From contig NC_009445.1 of the NCBI RefSeq assembly GCF_000026145.1, forward strand, positions 3,348,001 through 3,412,000: a stretch of DNA of 64,000 nt, in the 5' to 3' direction. The stretch is from Bradyrhizobium sp. ORS 278 (GTDB lineage: Bacteria > Pseudomonadota > Alphaproteobacteria > Rhizobiales > Xanthobacteraceae). The number at the start of each line of letters is the position of its first letter. Position 1 is the first letter of the stretch. Positions 1 to 8,307 of this stretch are shown piece by piece. Both the position numbers and the translations under genes were made by a program. The notes under the pieces were generated by a model. It did not search any database, was not told the DNA's origin, and saw nothing but the letters and a program-made list of their open reading frames with translations.

Positions 1-137
1 TTTCGGTCGTCATCGGGGCTTCATAAGGGATGGGCCGGTTGGTACTCCATCGCGCCGGGAATTGCGAGCCAAAGGCTGCGCTTGCCAGGGACTTTCCGGC
101 CGCTACCATCGCCCAAAAGGCTCAAAGGGAGGCAAGC

Positions 138-941
138 ATGTCCGGCGAAATCGCGCCTTACGCGGTCGAGGCGTTCAATACGGCCAAGCAGTCCGAGAAC
201 AAGATGCACGACGACCGCGTGGCCCGCCGCTTCGGCTTCGCCGGCGGCCTGGTGCCCGGCGTCGAGGTGCTGGCCTATATGCTGCACCAGCCGGTCGCGC
301 GCTGGGGCCGGGGGTTTCTGGAGCGCGGGTTCATCGAGGCGCGGTTCATCAAGCCGGTCTATGATGGCGAGATGGCCGAGGTCAGGGCGCGCCGCGAGGA
401 AGAGGGCATTCTGGGGCTCGAAGTGGCGAGTCAGGGACAAATGTGCGCCTGGGGAGCCGCATTCCTGCAGCCGTCGGCGCCTTCAGTCGAACTGGCCGAC
501 TATCGCGACGTTCCGCCCGCAGCCGAGCGCCCGCCGATCGGGCCAGACACGTTTGCCGTCGGCAGCTGGCTCGGCACCGCGCCGCGCGCCTGGCCCGGGC
601 AGGCGGCCACGCTGTATCTCGACGAGATCCGCGAGCGCGATCCGATCTACGCCGGCGAGCGGCTCGGCCATCCCGGCATGCTGCAGCGGGTGATGAACCG
701 GCTGCTGGTCGACAATGTCGTGCTCGGCCCCTGGATCCACGTCGGCAGCCGGATGCAGCTGGTGTCGGCGATCGCCGAGACCGACGAGATCACGGCGCGG
801 GGGCGGGTGGTTGCCAACTACGAGAAGAAGGGCCACCGCTTCGTCGAGATCGACGCGCTGGTGGTCGCGAATGGCGATCGACCGCTGGCGCATTGCCACC
901 ACGTCGCGATTTACCAGCCGCGCGCGCAGGCAGCGGCATAG
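138..941 (+). CDS. MaoC-like double hot-dog protein
   Basis: A 267-residue protein without signal peptide or membrane segment. The N-terminal part carries the pattern N-x4-H-D-x3-A-x3-G-F-x-G-x-LVPG that is typical of MaoC/hot-dog hydratases and thioesterases, and the C-terminal half (from about residue 175) looks like a second hot-dog repeat ending in HCHHVAIYQP. The family acts on acyl-CoA or acyl-ACP thioesters; the substrate here cannot be read from sequence. I chose ATG 138 because AGGGAGG lies 7 bases upstream; the frame is open further 5' but that extension is Arg-rich and looks non-coding. The gene stands alone, followed by a repeat-filled gap. Confidence 0.7.
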   Translation: MSGEIAPYAVEAFNTAKQSENKMHDDRVARRFGFAGGLVPGVEVLAYMLHQPVARWGRGFLERGFIEARFIKPVYDGEMAEVRARREEEGILGLEVASQGQMCAWGAAFLQPSAPSVELADYRDVPPAAERPPIGPDTFAVGSWLGTAPRAWPGQAATLYLDEIRERDPIYAGERLGHPGMLQRVMNRLLVDNVVLGPWIHVGSRMQLVSAIAETDEITARGRVVANYEKKGHRFVEIDALVVANGDRPLAHCHHVAIYQPRAQAAA

Positions 942-982
942 CGACGGGGCGCGGAAATGCAAGCCGCCGCTCCAAACACAAC

Positions 983-1082
983 TGTCATGCCCGCGCAGGC
1001 GGGCATCCAGTACGCCGCGGCGTCTCAGTTCAATCACAACCGTCTCGGCGTACTGGATCGTCCGCCTTCGCGGACGACGACA
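983..1082. repeat. Palindromic intergenic repeat
   Basis: The outer arms ctgtcatgcccgcgcaggcg and its counterpart ending gcggacgacgacag are inverted around ccagtacgcc/ggcgtactgg. It is one of three different palindromic units that fill the gap between the MaoC-like gene and the convergent molybdenum enzyme gene. No reading frame in it looks coding. Confidence 0.65.
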
Positions 1083-1115
1083 GCGGAGTTTGTGGCACGC
1101 CGCTCGCCCCACACT

Positions 1116-1192
1116 CCGTCATTGCGAGCGTAGCGAAGCAATCCAGGGTGGTGGGCGGAACTCTGGATTGCTTCGCTGCGCTCGCAATGACG
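1116..1192. repeat. REP-like palindrome, cattgcgagcg family
   Basis: Arms are cgtcattgcgagcgtagcga and a reverse-complement arm ending gctcgcaatgacg, with a short gtggtgggcgg-type centre. Near-identical units occur at 17537-17613, 21345-21429 and 24334-24410, so this is a dispersed family. It sits between convergent genes, where it may also stop transcription from both sides. Confidence 0.8.
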
Positions 1193-1210
1193 CTGTCTTC
1201 CAACAATCGG

Positions 1211-1295
1211 TCGTCATGCCCGGGCTTGTCCCGGGCATCCACGTCGTGCGTCAGCTGCAGCTCGTGGATGGCCGGGTCAAGCCCGGCCATGACGG
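1211..1295. repeat. Palindromic intergenic repeat, cgtcatgcccggg type
   Basis: Arms cgtcatgcccgggcttgtcc and a matching arm ending gcccggccatgacgg enclose a central ctgcag. Different in sequence from the neighbouring two units; the three units together occupy most of the 398-base gap 942-1339. Confidence 0.65.
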
Positions 1296-1339
1296 AGGAG
1301 AGAGAGGGGCACTAACTCATCGCCGCACTAGCGCGTGCC

Positions 1340-3715
1340 TCACGCCGCCGTCTTCGCCTTGCCGTCCTGGATGGCGCGCCAGATTTTCTCCGCGGTCAGC
1401 GGCATGTCGAGGTGCTTCACACCGTAGTCCGACAGCGCGTCGATCACCGCATTGATCACGCTTGCCATCGAGCCGGCGCAGCCGGCCTCGCCGCAGCCCT
1501 TGGTACCCAGGGGATTGCTCTTGGCCGGCACCGGATGATTGTCGACCGTCATCATCGGCACGTCCGAGGCGCGCGGCAGGGCGTAGTCCATCAGCGAGCC
1601 GGTGATCGGCTGGCCGCTCTCGTCGTAGCGAAGATGCTCCATCATCGCCTGGCCGATGCCCTGCGCGACGCCGCCATGCAGCTGGCCGGCGACGATCATC
1701 GGATTGATGACCGTGCCAAAGTCGTTGATCGCGGTGTAGCCGACGATGTGCGCCACGCCGGTATCCGGCTCGATCTCGACCTCGCAGACATGGCAGCCGT
1801 TGGGGAAGGTCGACTCCGTCGCCGTTGAATTGTGGTCGACGTCGAGCGAGGCGGGCACGCCGTCGGGCATCTTGCCCTCGCGCATCCGCCGCGCCAGCTC
1901 CATGATGTCGATGCTGCGGTCGGTGCCGGCGATGGTGAACCGGCCGCCCGCGAACTCGATGTCCGCCTCAGACGCCTCGAGCAGATGCGCCGCTGCCTGC
2001 TTGCCCTTGGCGATGACGAGCTGTGAGGATTCGACGATCGCCTGTCCGGTCGCAGTGATCGAGCGCGAGCCGCCGGTGCCGTTGCCGAAGCGGACGAGAT
2101 CGGAGTCGCTCTGCTCCAGCCGGATCTTCTCGAAGGGCACGCCGAGCTGCTCGGACAGCACCTGTGAGAACGGCGTGGCATGGCCCTGGCCGTAATCGAG
2201 TGTGCCGGTCGTTAACGTCACGCCGCCATCGGCGTCGAAGGTGATCTTGCCGAGCTCGCCGGAGGGCGGCGCGGTGACTTCCAGATACGAGCCGACGGCG
2301 ATGCCGCGCAGCTTGCCTTGCTTGCGGCTCTCGCGCTTGCGCTTGGCAAAGCCGGCATAGTCGGAGACCTGCAGCGCCTTCTCGAACACCGCGGCGAAGT
2401 CGCCGGAGTCATAGGTCACGCCGGAGGCCGCCGGGAACGGCATCTGGCTCGGCTTGATGAAGTTGCGCTTGCGGATGGTGAGGCGGTCGATGCCCATCTC
2501 GCGCGCGGCGGTGTCGATCAGCCGCTCCATGAAGTAGTTGGCCTCGGGCCGGCCGGCGCCGCGATAGGCGCCCATCAGGGTGACGTTGGTCAGCACGGTC
2601 TTGATGTCGACGCTGAGCAGCGGCGTCTTGTAGACGCTGGCGAGGTTCTTGCCGGTGTTGAGCGACAGCGGCAGCGGCGCCACGCCCATGATGTAGGCGC
2701 CGAGATTGCCGTAGCCGGAGAGTCTCACGGCGAGGAACTTGCCGTCGGCGTCGAGCGCGAGCTCGCCATGGATGATCTGGTCGCGGCCCTGGCTGTCCGA
2801 CAGGAAGGCGGTGGTGCGCTCGTCGCGCCACTTCACCGGACGTCCGAGCTCCTTCGCCGCGTGCAGGATGCAGATGTATTCCGGATAGGAGACGTTCTTC
2901 ATCCCGAACGAGCCGCCGACATTGGTCGTAAGGATGCGGACCTTCTCCGGCGCGACGTTCAGGATCTTGGCCAGCGTCGCTTTGTTGCCGGAGACGCCCT
3001 GGGTCGGCACCTGCAAGGTGAAGCGCTCGGTTTTGCCATCGAACGCGGCGAGCGCGACGCGCGGCTCCATCGACACGACCGCGACGCGGGTATTGACGAT
3101 GTCGAGCTTGGTCACATGCGCGGCCTTGGCGAACGCCTCGTCGATCTTGGCGGTGTCGCCATAATGGTAATCGAGCGCGACGTTGTTCGGGATGTGGTCG
3201 TAGAGCTGCGGCGCGCCCGGCTTGGTCGCCTCTTCGGCATTGGTGACGGCGGGCAGGGGCTCGATGTCGACCTCGACGGCCTCGGCGGCGTCGCGCGCCT
3301 GCGCGGCGGTTTCGGCCACCACAAAGGCGATGGGGTCGCCGACGAAGCGCACCTTGTCGGTGACCAGCGCCGGCCGGTTGGTCTGCAGCAGCGGCGAGCC
3401 GTCCCGGCCCTTCAGCGGCAGGCCGCAGGTGAACGGGCCATAGGCGGCGGCCGCGAGGTCCGCGCCGGTCCACACGCCCAGCACGCCCGGCATGGCCTTG
3501 GCCGCGGCCGTGTCGATGCCCTTGATGATGCCGTGGGCGTGGCTGGAGCGGACAATCCAGGCATGCGCCTGTCCCGGCAGGTTGAAATCGTCGGTATATT
3601 TGCCGTGACCACGCACCAGCGTGTCGTCTTCCTTGCGCCGGACCGGCTGACCGACGCCGAATTTCTGCAGCGCAATCGCATTTTCGAGGGAGGCCGGTGC
3701 GGTGTGATCTTGCAT
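1340..3715 (-). CDS. Xanthine dehydrogenase-family molybdopterin subunit, CoxL form II-like
   Basis: A 791-residue large subunit of a molybdenum hydroxylase. It opens with GVGQPVRRKEDDTLVRGHGK, the usual start of the family, and has GGSFGMK in the molybdopterin region, an AYRGAGRPE active-site loop (the form II signature; true CO dehydrogenases have AYRCSFR) and the C-terminal KGCGEAGCAGS segment near the catalytic Glu. The start was set at the ATG giving MQDHT; an upstream in-frame extension of 44 residues is not family-like. No FAD or 2Fe-2S subunit gene lies beside it, so its electron-transfer partners are either elsewhere or absent. The substrate is unknown: probably an aldehyde or N-heterocycle rather than CO. 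Confidence 0.85.
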   Translation of the reverse strand: MQDHTAPASLENAIALQKFGVGQPVRRKEDDTLVRGHGKYTDDFNLPGQAHAWIVRSSHAHGIIKGIDTAAAKAMPGVLGVWTGADLAAAAYGPFTCGLPLKGRDGSPLLQTNRPALVTDKVRFVGDPIAFVVAETAAQARDAAEAVEVDIEPLPAVTNAEEATKPGAPQLYDHIPNNVALDYHYGDTAKIDEAFAKAAHVTKLDIVNTRVAVVSMEPRVALAAFDGKTERFTLQVPTQGVSGNKATLAKILNVAPEKVRILTTNVGGSFGMKNVSYPEYICILHAAKELGRPVKWRDERTTAFLSDSQGRDQIIHGELALDADGKFLAVRLSGYGNLGAYIMGVAPLPLSLNTGKNLASVYKTPLLSVDIKTVLTNVTLMGAYRGAGRPEANYFMERLIDTAAREMGIDRLTIRKRNFIKPSQMPFPAASGVTYDSGDFAAVFEKALQVSDYAGFAKRKRESRKQGKLRGIAVGSYLEVTAPPSGELGKITFDADGGVTLTTGTLDYGQGHATPFSQVLSEQLGVPFEKIRLEQSDSDLVRFGNGTGGSRSITATGQAIVESSQLVIAKGKQAAAHLLEASEADIEFAGGRFTIAGTDRSIDIMELARRMREGKMPDGVPASLDVDHNSTATESTFPNGCHVCEVEIEPDTGVAHIVGYTAINDFGTVINPMIVAGQLHGGVAQGIGQAMMEHLRYDESGQPITGSLMDYALPRASDVPMMTVDNHPVPAKSNPLGTKGCGEAGCAGSMASVINAVIDALSDYGVKHLDMPLTAEKIWRAIQDGKAKTAA

Positions 3716-3915
3716 GGATGGGGATCCGGGAAGCTGGATGGAGCGCAAATGCGGGCAGTTCCCAGATAGTGCAGGGCCCGCGGCCGGACAACGGTTGATT
3801 AGGAATGGTGCATCACGCCTGACGGAGGGGCTGTTGCGCCGGCGCACTCCACTGATAAAGTCTTGGGAAAGAGAACTTCCACCTGGGCCGGTTCGGCCAG
3901 CGGAAAGACATTTGA

Positions 3916-4989
3916 ATGATCAATGACACGCGGCTGCGGGAGAGTCCCACGCCGCGCGGGAACCTGGAGCCCGGCTTGAATCCGGGTCTGGACGTCGCGA
4001 CACCGGCCTGCGCCAGCCACGGCAGCAGCGTGTATGCGGCCCTGGACCTTGGAACCAACAATTGCCGGCTCCTGATCGCCTGTCCCTCGGGCGACAGTTT
4101 CCGCGTGGTCGACTCCTTCTCGCGCATCGTCCGGCTGGGCGAGGGCATCTCGACCACCGGCTGCATCAGCGACGCGGCGATGGACCGGGCCATCGCGGCG
4201 CTGTCCATCTGCCGGGACAAGATCCAGTCGAAGAAGGCCAGGCGGCTGCGCCTGATCGCGACCGAGGCCTGCCGCGCGGCGGCCAATGCCGAGGGGTTCC
4301 GGACCCGGGTGGCGGCGGAGACCGGCATCGAGCTCGAGGTGATCGACCGCGAAACCGAAGCTGCGCTGGCCGTGAAGGGCTGTGCGCCGCTGCTCGACCC
4401 CGGCGGGCGCGGGGCGATCCTGTTCGACATCGGCGGCGGCTCCAGCGAACTGGTCCGGATCGAACGTGATCCGGCCGATCGCCATGCCGAGCCGCGCATC
4501 AAGGCCTGGATGTCGATTCCATTGGGCGTCGTGACGCTGGCCGAGCGGTTCGGCGGCCGCGACGTGACGCCGGAGATCTATGCGGCCATGGTCGAGGCGG
4601 TTGCGGAGCATGTCGGCCCGTTCGCGGCCGAGAACGGCGGCGATCTCGACCGCATGCATCTGCTCGGCACGTCGGGCACGGTGACGACGCTCGCGGGCAT
4701 CCACCTCAACCTCGCGCGTTACGATCGCCGACGCGTCGACGGCATCTGGATCAACGATTCAGACATCACGTCGACGATCGGCAAGCTGTTGGCGATGAGC
4801 TATCAGGAGCGCGCCGAGAACAACTGCATCAGCATCGACCGTGCCGATCTCGTGCTGGCCGGCTGCGCCATTCTCGACGCCATCCGGCAATCCTTCCCGC
4901 TGCCGCGCCTGCGCGTCGCCGATCGCGGCCTGCGCGAAGGCATGCTGGTCGAGATGATGCGCGAGGACGGCGCGCTGAGGTCGGCGTAG
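3916..4989 (+). CDS. Ppx/GppA family phosphatase
   Basis: A 357-residue cytoplasmic member of the actin-like ATPase superfamily that hydrolyses polyphosphate and/or pppGpp. Phosphate-1 motif ALDLGTNNCRLLIA is at about residues 42-55, and the phosphate-2 motif DIGGGSSELV at about 169-178; LLGTSGTVTTLAGIHLNL is the adenosine-loop equivalent. The first 35 residues are poorly conserved-looking and the real start could lie further in. It is followed by rlmE on the same strand, an arrangement I recall as common in Rhizobiales, with a palindromic repeat inserted between them. Which of the two activities dominates cannot be told from the sequence. Confidence 0.88.
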   Translation: MINDTRLRESPTPRGNLEPGLNPGLDVATPACASHGSSVYAALDLGTNNCRLLIACPSGDSFRVVDSFSRIVRLGEGISTTGCISDAAMDRAIAALSICRDKIQSKKARRLRLIATEACRAAANAEGFRTRVAAETGIELEVIDRETEAALAVKGCAPLLDPGGRGAILFDIGGGSSELVRIERDPADRHAEPRIKAWMSIPLGVVTLAERFGGRDVTPEIYAAMVEAVAEHVGPFAAENGGDLDRMHLLGTSGTVTTLAGIHLNLARYDRRRVDGIWINDSDITSTIGKLLAMSYQERAENNCISIDRADLVLAGCAILDAIRQSFPLPRLRVADRGLREGMLVEMMREDGALRSA

Positions 4990-5005
4990 CAAAGGATTGA
5001 CGACG

Positions 5006-5121
5006 TCATTCCGGGGCGGGCCGGACGAAAACAGCGAAGCTGTTTGCGTCTGGCGCGAACCGGGAAACTCGTTCCGTAACCTCTGGATTCCGGGTCCCGC
5101 CCTGACGGGCGGTCCCGGAAT
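5006..5121. repeat. Palindromic repeat between ppx and rlmE
   Basis: The left arm begins cattccggggcggg and the right arm ends gggcggtcccggaatg, with shorter inverted segments (cagcgaagctg) between. It extends almost to the rlmE start and explains why the frame of rlmE stays open upstream without being coding. Confidence 0.6.
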
Positions 5122-5137
5122 GGCTTCCGAGATCAAG

Positions 5138-5833
5138 ATGGCAAAAGACACCACCGGCCGCATGCATGTGCAGGTCAAGACCGGGGGCAAGCGCAAGCTG
5201 TCCTCGAAGCTCTGGCTGGAGCGCCAGCTCAACGACCCCTATGTGGCGCAGGCCAAGCGCGACGGCTATCGCTCGCGCGCGACCTACAAGCTGATCGAAA
5301 TCGACGACAAATATCACATGCTCAAGCCCGGCATGACCGTGGTCGATCTCGGCGCTGCGCCCGGCGGCTGGAGCCAGATCGCCGCGCGCCGCGTCGGCGC
5401 CGAGGCCGGCAAGGGCAAGGTGGTCGCGATCGATTTGCTGGAGATGGGCGAGATCCCCGGCGTGACCTTCGCCCAGCTCGACTTCCACGCCCAGGATGCG
5501 CCCGAAAAGCTCCGCACCATGATCGGCGGCCGCGCTGACGTGGTCATGTCGGACATGGCTGCCAACACCACGGGACATCGCAAGACCGACCAGCTGCGGA
5601 TCGTCGGCCTCGTGGAACTCGCCGCGCATTTCGCCGGCGAGGTGCTGAAGCCCGGCGGCAGCTTCCTCGCCAAGACGTTCCAGAGCGGCGCCGATGCCGA
5701 GTTGCTGGCGCAGCTGAAGCGCGATTACGCCACAGTCCGCCATGTCAAGCCGGCGGCGAGCCGGCAGGATTCCTCGGAGCGCTACGTGTTGGCGATGGGC
5801 TTCCGCGGCGGAGAGCAGGCCGACCTGTTGTAA
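5138..5833 (+). CDS. rlmE: 23S rRNA (uridine-2552-2'-O)-methyltransferase RlmE
   Basis: A 231-residue FtsJ/RrmJ-type SAM-dependent methyltransferase that 2'-O-methylates U2552 in the A loop of 23S rRNA. The sequence shows the KLWLERQLNDPYVAQAKRDG entry helix, YRSRATYKLIEID, the SAM motif VVDLGAAPGGWSQIAA and the DVVMSDMAANTTGHR motif; the catalytic K-D-K-E tetrad is consistent with K in SRATYKL, D in MSDMA, K in LAKTF and E in SSERY. ATG 5138 (MAKDTTGRM) was chosen because upstream residues are translated from a palindromic repeat; ATG 5120 is the alternative. Downstream spacing suggests a monocistronic end or a short operon with ppx. Confidence 0.93.
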   Translation: MAKDTTGRMHVQVKTGGKRKLSSKLWLERQLNDPYVAQAKRDGYRSRATYKLIEIDDKYHMLKPGMTVVDLGAAPGGWSQIAARRVGAEAGKGKVVAIDLLEMGEIPGVTFAQLDFHAQDAPEKLRTMIGGRADVVMSDMAANTTGHRKTDQLRIVGLVELAAHFAGEVLKPGGSFLAKTFQSGADAELLAQLKRDYATVRHVKPAASRQDSSERYVLAMGFRGGEQADLL

Positions 5834-5937
5834 TGGCGTCATTGCGGTGGCCTCGCCCGGGCGATAAAGAGCAGCTGCAACCACAGTCTCGGGAATCGGT
5901 TGAAGAGCCGGCGAGACATCAATTTCGGAGGTCCTTC

Positions 5938-6219
5938 ATGCGTGTCCTGAGCTGGAGCGCCCTCGCGCTGGGTTTGATGGTCGCGGGCGCCGCATCGGGC
6001 CCGGCTCATGCCCAGGCCTATGATCCGCGCTATCCCGTGTGCATGAAGGTCTATGAAGGGGGCGACCGGTTCGGCGCTAGCCCGTGGATCGACTGCAGCT
6101 TCACCTCGCTGCCACAATGCCGCGCGACGGCGTCGGGACGGGCGGCGATTTGCGACATCAATCCGTTCTACGCGCCGCCGGCGCCCCCGCCGCCGCGTGC
6201 CCATCGGCGGCATCACTGA
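5938..6219 (+). CDS. Small secreted DUF3551-like protein
   Basis: A 93-residue protein with a Sec signal peptide (MRVLSWSALALGLMVAGAAS, cleavage probably after AHA) followed by YDPRYPVCMKVYEGG, a DCSF...QC...C pattern with four cysteines, and a proline-rich basic tail PPAPPPPRAHRRHH. This is the layout of the DUF3551 proteins that are numerous in Bradyrhizobium; no biochemical role is known to me. GGAGG lies 6 bases before the start. Confidence 0.8.
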   Translation: MRVLSWSALALGLMVAGAASGPAHAQAYDPRYPVCMKVYEGGDRFGASPWIDCSFTSLPQCRATASGRAAICDINPFYAPPAPPPPRAHRRHH

Positions 6220-6301
6220 AACATTTCATGACGGAACGGCCGTTGCGGGGCCGCGCGATCAAGCTCAAGATCCGGGACATCATCGCCATCAGGCCGCCGC
6301 C

Positions 6302-6661
6302 ATGCCGCATCGCTTTATCGTTTCGATCGTGACGCTTCTCCTGTTGCTGCCGGCGATCGCCCTCGCGGCGCCGTCGCACAAGCGCAAAGCGCAACGCTGG
6401 CAGGGCTACGGCTTCCTGCCCGGCTACAAGCAGCCGCCGAACAACAGCCTGCCGCTCTACGCCGACAAGGAGGCGATGCGTAACGGGCCGCGCGGCAACC
6501 GCCGCAACTGGTACATCGACGGCACGCCGAAATACATGCTTTACAACGGCGAGTGGCACTATTTCGGCCAGCCCGGCTTCTACCGCGGCCACTACAATGG
6601 CGGCAGCTTCGGCCCGTGCTGGACCCGCACGCCGGTCGGCATGGTCTGGACCTGCGGCTAG
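6302..6661 (+). CDS. Hypothetical secreted protein
   Basis: A 119-residue protein with a clear signal peptide (MPHRFIVSIVTLLLLLPAIA) and an aromatic- and Gly-rich mature part: WQGYGFLPGYKQPP, WYIDGTPKYMLYNGEWHYFG, FYRGHYNGGSFGPCWT. No motif that I recognise. The start is the ATG directly before the signal peptide; the frame is open further upstream, but that part lacks coding character. Same direction as the DUF3551-like gene, 82 bases downstream. Confidence 0.7.
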   Translation: MPHRFIVSIVTLLLLLPAIALAAPSHKRKAQRWQGYGFLPGYKQPPNNSLPLYADKEAMRNGPRGNRRNWYIDGTPKYMLYNGEWHYFGQPGFYRGHYNGGSFGPCWTRTPVGMVWTCG

Positions 6662-6853
6662 GCCTGCGGGCCGGACGTTCTCTTCACTGAGTTCCGCTGG
6701 CGGCTGCGCTATCCTGTCGCAGCCCGACGCCTTGAACGCCCCCCATGCGGCTGTAGGCTCTTGTGGTGTCTTGAGAATCCGGGAGCGGTCCGCGTCCGGT
6801 CTTCGAGACAAGAGAAGAAACGGGAGCCGCCTGAGCGGCCGTGGAGGGGTCCT

Positions 6854-7822
6854 TTGAATTCGTTTGTTGCTCGCCTGTTCGGCGCAGCTGTCGCGTTGAC
6901 GTTTCTGGCCGGCGCTCCGGCCCTTGCCCAGCAGCTCGAGCTGAAAGTGATGGCGCCGGCCGCGCCTGGCGGCGGCTGGGATCAGACCGCGCGGGCGATG
7001 CAACAGGCCTTCGTCGCCTCCGGAGTGGCGCGCAGCGTGCAGGTCACCAACGTCGCCGGTGCCGGCGGCACCGTCGGCATCGCCCAATTCGTCAACGGCG
7101 CCAAGGGCGACGGCAATCAGCTGATGGTCAACGGCTTCGTCATGGTCGGCGCGCTCGCCATGAACAAGTCGCCGGTTACGCTCGAGCAGGTGACGCCGAT
7201 CGCGCGCCTGACCGAGGAGATCCAGGTCATCGTCGTGCCCGCGAACTCGCCGATCAAGTCGGCACAGGATCTGGCCGCCGCGTTGAAGGCCGACATCGCC
7301 AAGGTGACCTTTGCCGGCGGCTCGGCCGGCGGCGTCGACCATGTAATGGCGGCGCTGTTCGCCGGCACCGTCGGCGCCGATGCCAAGAAGGTCAACTACA
7401 TTCCGTTCTCCGGTGGCGGCGAGTCGCTGGCGGCGATCCTCGGCGGCAAGGTCACCGCCGGGATCTCCGGACTGTCGGAATATGACGGGCAGATCAAGAG
7501 CGGCAAACTGCGCGCGATCGGCATCTCCTCGGAGAACCGCATTGCCGGCGTCGACATCCCGACCTTCAAGGAGCAGGGCATCGATCTCGTGCTCGCCAAT
7601 TGGCGCTCGGTGGTCGGCCCGCCCGGCATCACGCCGGAGCAGAAGAAGACGCTCGCCGATGCCGTCGAGAAGATGGTGAAGTCGGATGCGTGGAAGGAGA
7701 TCCTGAAGCAGAAGGGCTGGGATGATGCCTATCTCGCGGGCGATGCCTTCGCCGACTTCCTCAAGAAGGAGAAAGTTCGTGTCACCGATGTGCTGAAGTC
7801 GGTCGGCCTCGTCAAGTCATGA
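6854..7822 (+). CDS. tctC: Tripartite tricarboxylate transporter periplasmic binding protein (TctC/Bug)
   Basis: A 322-residue periplasmic solute-binding protein of the Bug/TctC family, which captures carboxylates and hands them to the TctA/TctB membrane pair. The start is best placed at TTG 6854: GGAGGGG lies 5 bases upstream and translation from there gives a perfect Sec signal peptide (MNSFVARLFGAAVALTFLAG, cut near ALA). An ATG start 31 codons upstream would put an Arg-rich, non-coding-looking stretch before it. Family motifs seen are the APAAPGGGWDQTAR ligand loop and the FAGGSAGGVDHVMAA segment. Its stop overlaps the tctB start (ATGA), so tctCBA form one operon. The substrate cannot be deduced. 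Confidence 0.9.
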   Translation: MNSFVARLFGAAVALTFLAGAPALAQQLELKVMAPAAPGGGWDQTARAMQQAFVASGVARSVQVTNVAGAGGTVGIAQFVNGAKGDGNQLMVNGFVMVGALAMNKSPVTLEQVTPIARLTEEIQVIVVPANSPIKSAQDLAAALKADIAKVTFAGGSAGGVDHVMAALFAGTVGADAKKVNYIPFSGGGESLAAILGGKVTAGISGLSEYDGQIKSGKLRAIGISSENRIAGVDIPTFKEQGIDLVLANWRSVVGPPGITPEQKKTLADAVEKMVKSDAWKEILKQKGWDDAYLAGDAFADFLKKEKVRVTDVLKSVGLVKS

Positions 7823-8307
7823 CGGAAAGCGCCGGAACGCAGACATCCCCGCGCGGCATCGACAAGGCCGGCATCGTCATCGCGGCGCTGCTGGCCGCGG
7901 TGGCGCTGGTGCTGGTCTATGACGCCAATCAGATTCCGGCGACGACGATTTACGGCATGGGCCCGCAGGTCATGCCGGTGGTGATCGCCATCGGCCTCGG
8001 CATTCTCGCGCTCGCCAACCTGATCGATGCGATCAGGGGCAACCTGCCGCCGCGCGAAAGTGCCGATCCGGTCGCGGTGCTGCTGATTCTCGTCGGCCTC
8101 GCGCTGCTCATCGCCATCATCGGCTTCGGCGGCGGCTTCATCCTGGCGACGACGACATTGTTCGTCACCACCTCGGCCGCGTTCGGCCGCCGCGCCTTCG
8201 CAACCGATCTCGTCATCGGCGCCGTGCTGACGACGCTCATCTACGTCGCGTTCGACCGTCTCCTCACTTTGAGCCTTCCCGCCGGTCCGCTCGAAAGACT
8301 GCTCTGA
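7819..8307 (+). CDS. tctB: Tripartite tricarboxylate transporter small membrane subunit (TctB)
   Basis: A 162-residue protein with four hydrophobic segments (about residues 13-33, 50-70, 85-125, 130-155), the size and topology of the TctB small permease subunit. Contains the family-like [16 protein letters not shown] stretch. It starts inside the tctC stop codon and ends on the first base of tctA, so the three subunits are translationally coupled. Confidence 0.88.
   Translation: MTESAGTQTSPRGIDKAGIVIAALLAAVALVLVYDANQIPATTIYGMGPQVMPVVIAIGLGILALANLIDAIRGNLPPRESADPVAVLLILVGLALLIAIIGFGGGFILATTTLFVTTSAAFGRRAFATDLVIGAVLTTLIYVAFDRLLTLSLPAGPLERLL

Noticed and set aside
1340..3715. CO dehydrogenase catalytic subunit
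   Set aside because: The active-site loop is AYRGAGRPE (form II), not the AYRCSFR of proven CO dehydrogenases, and the other cox genes are missing.
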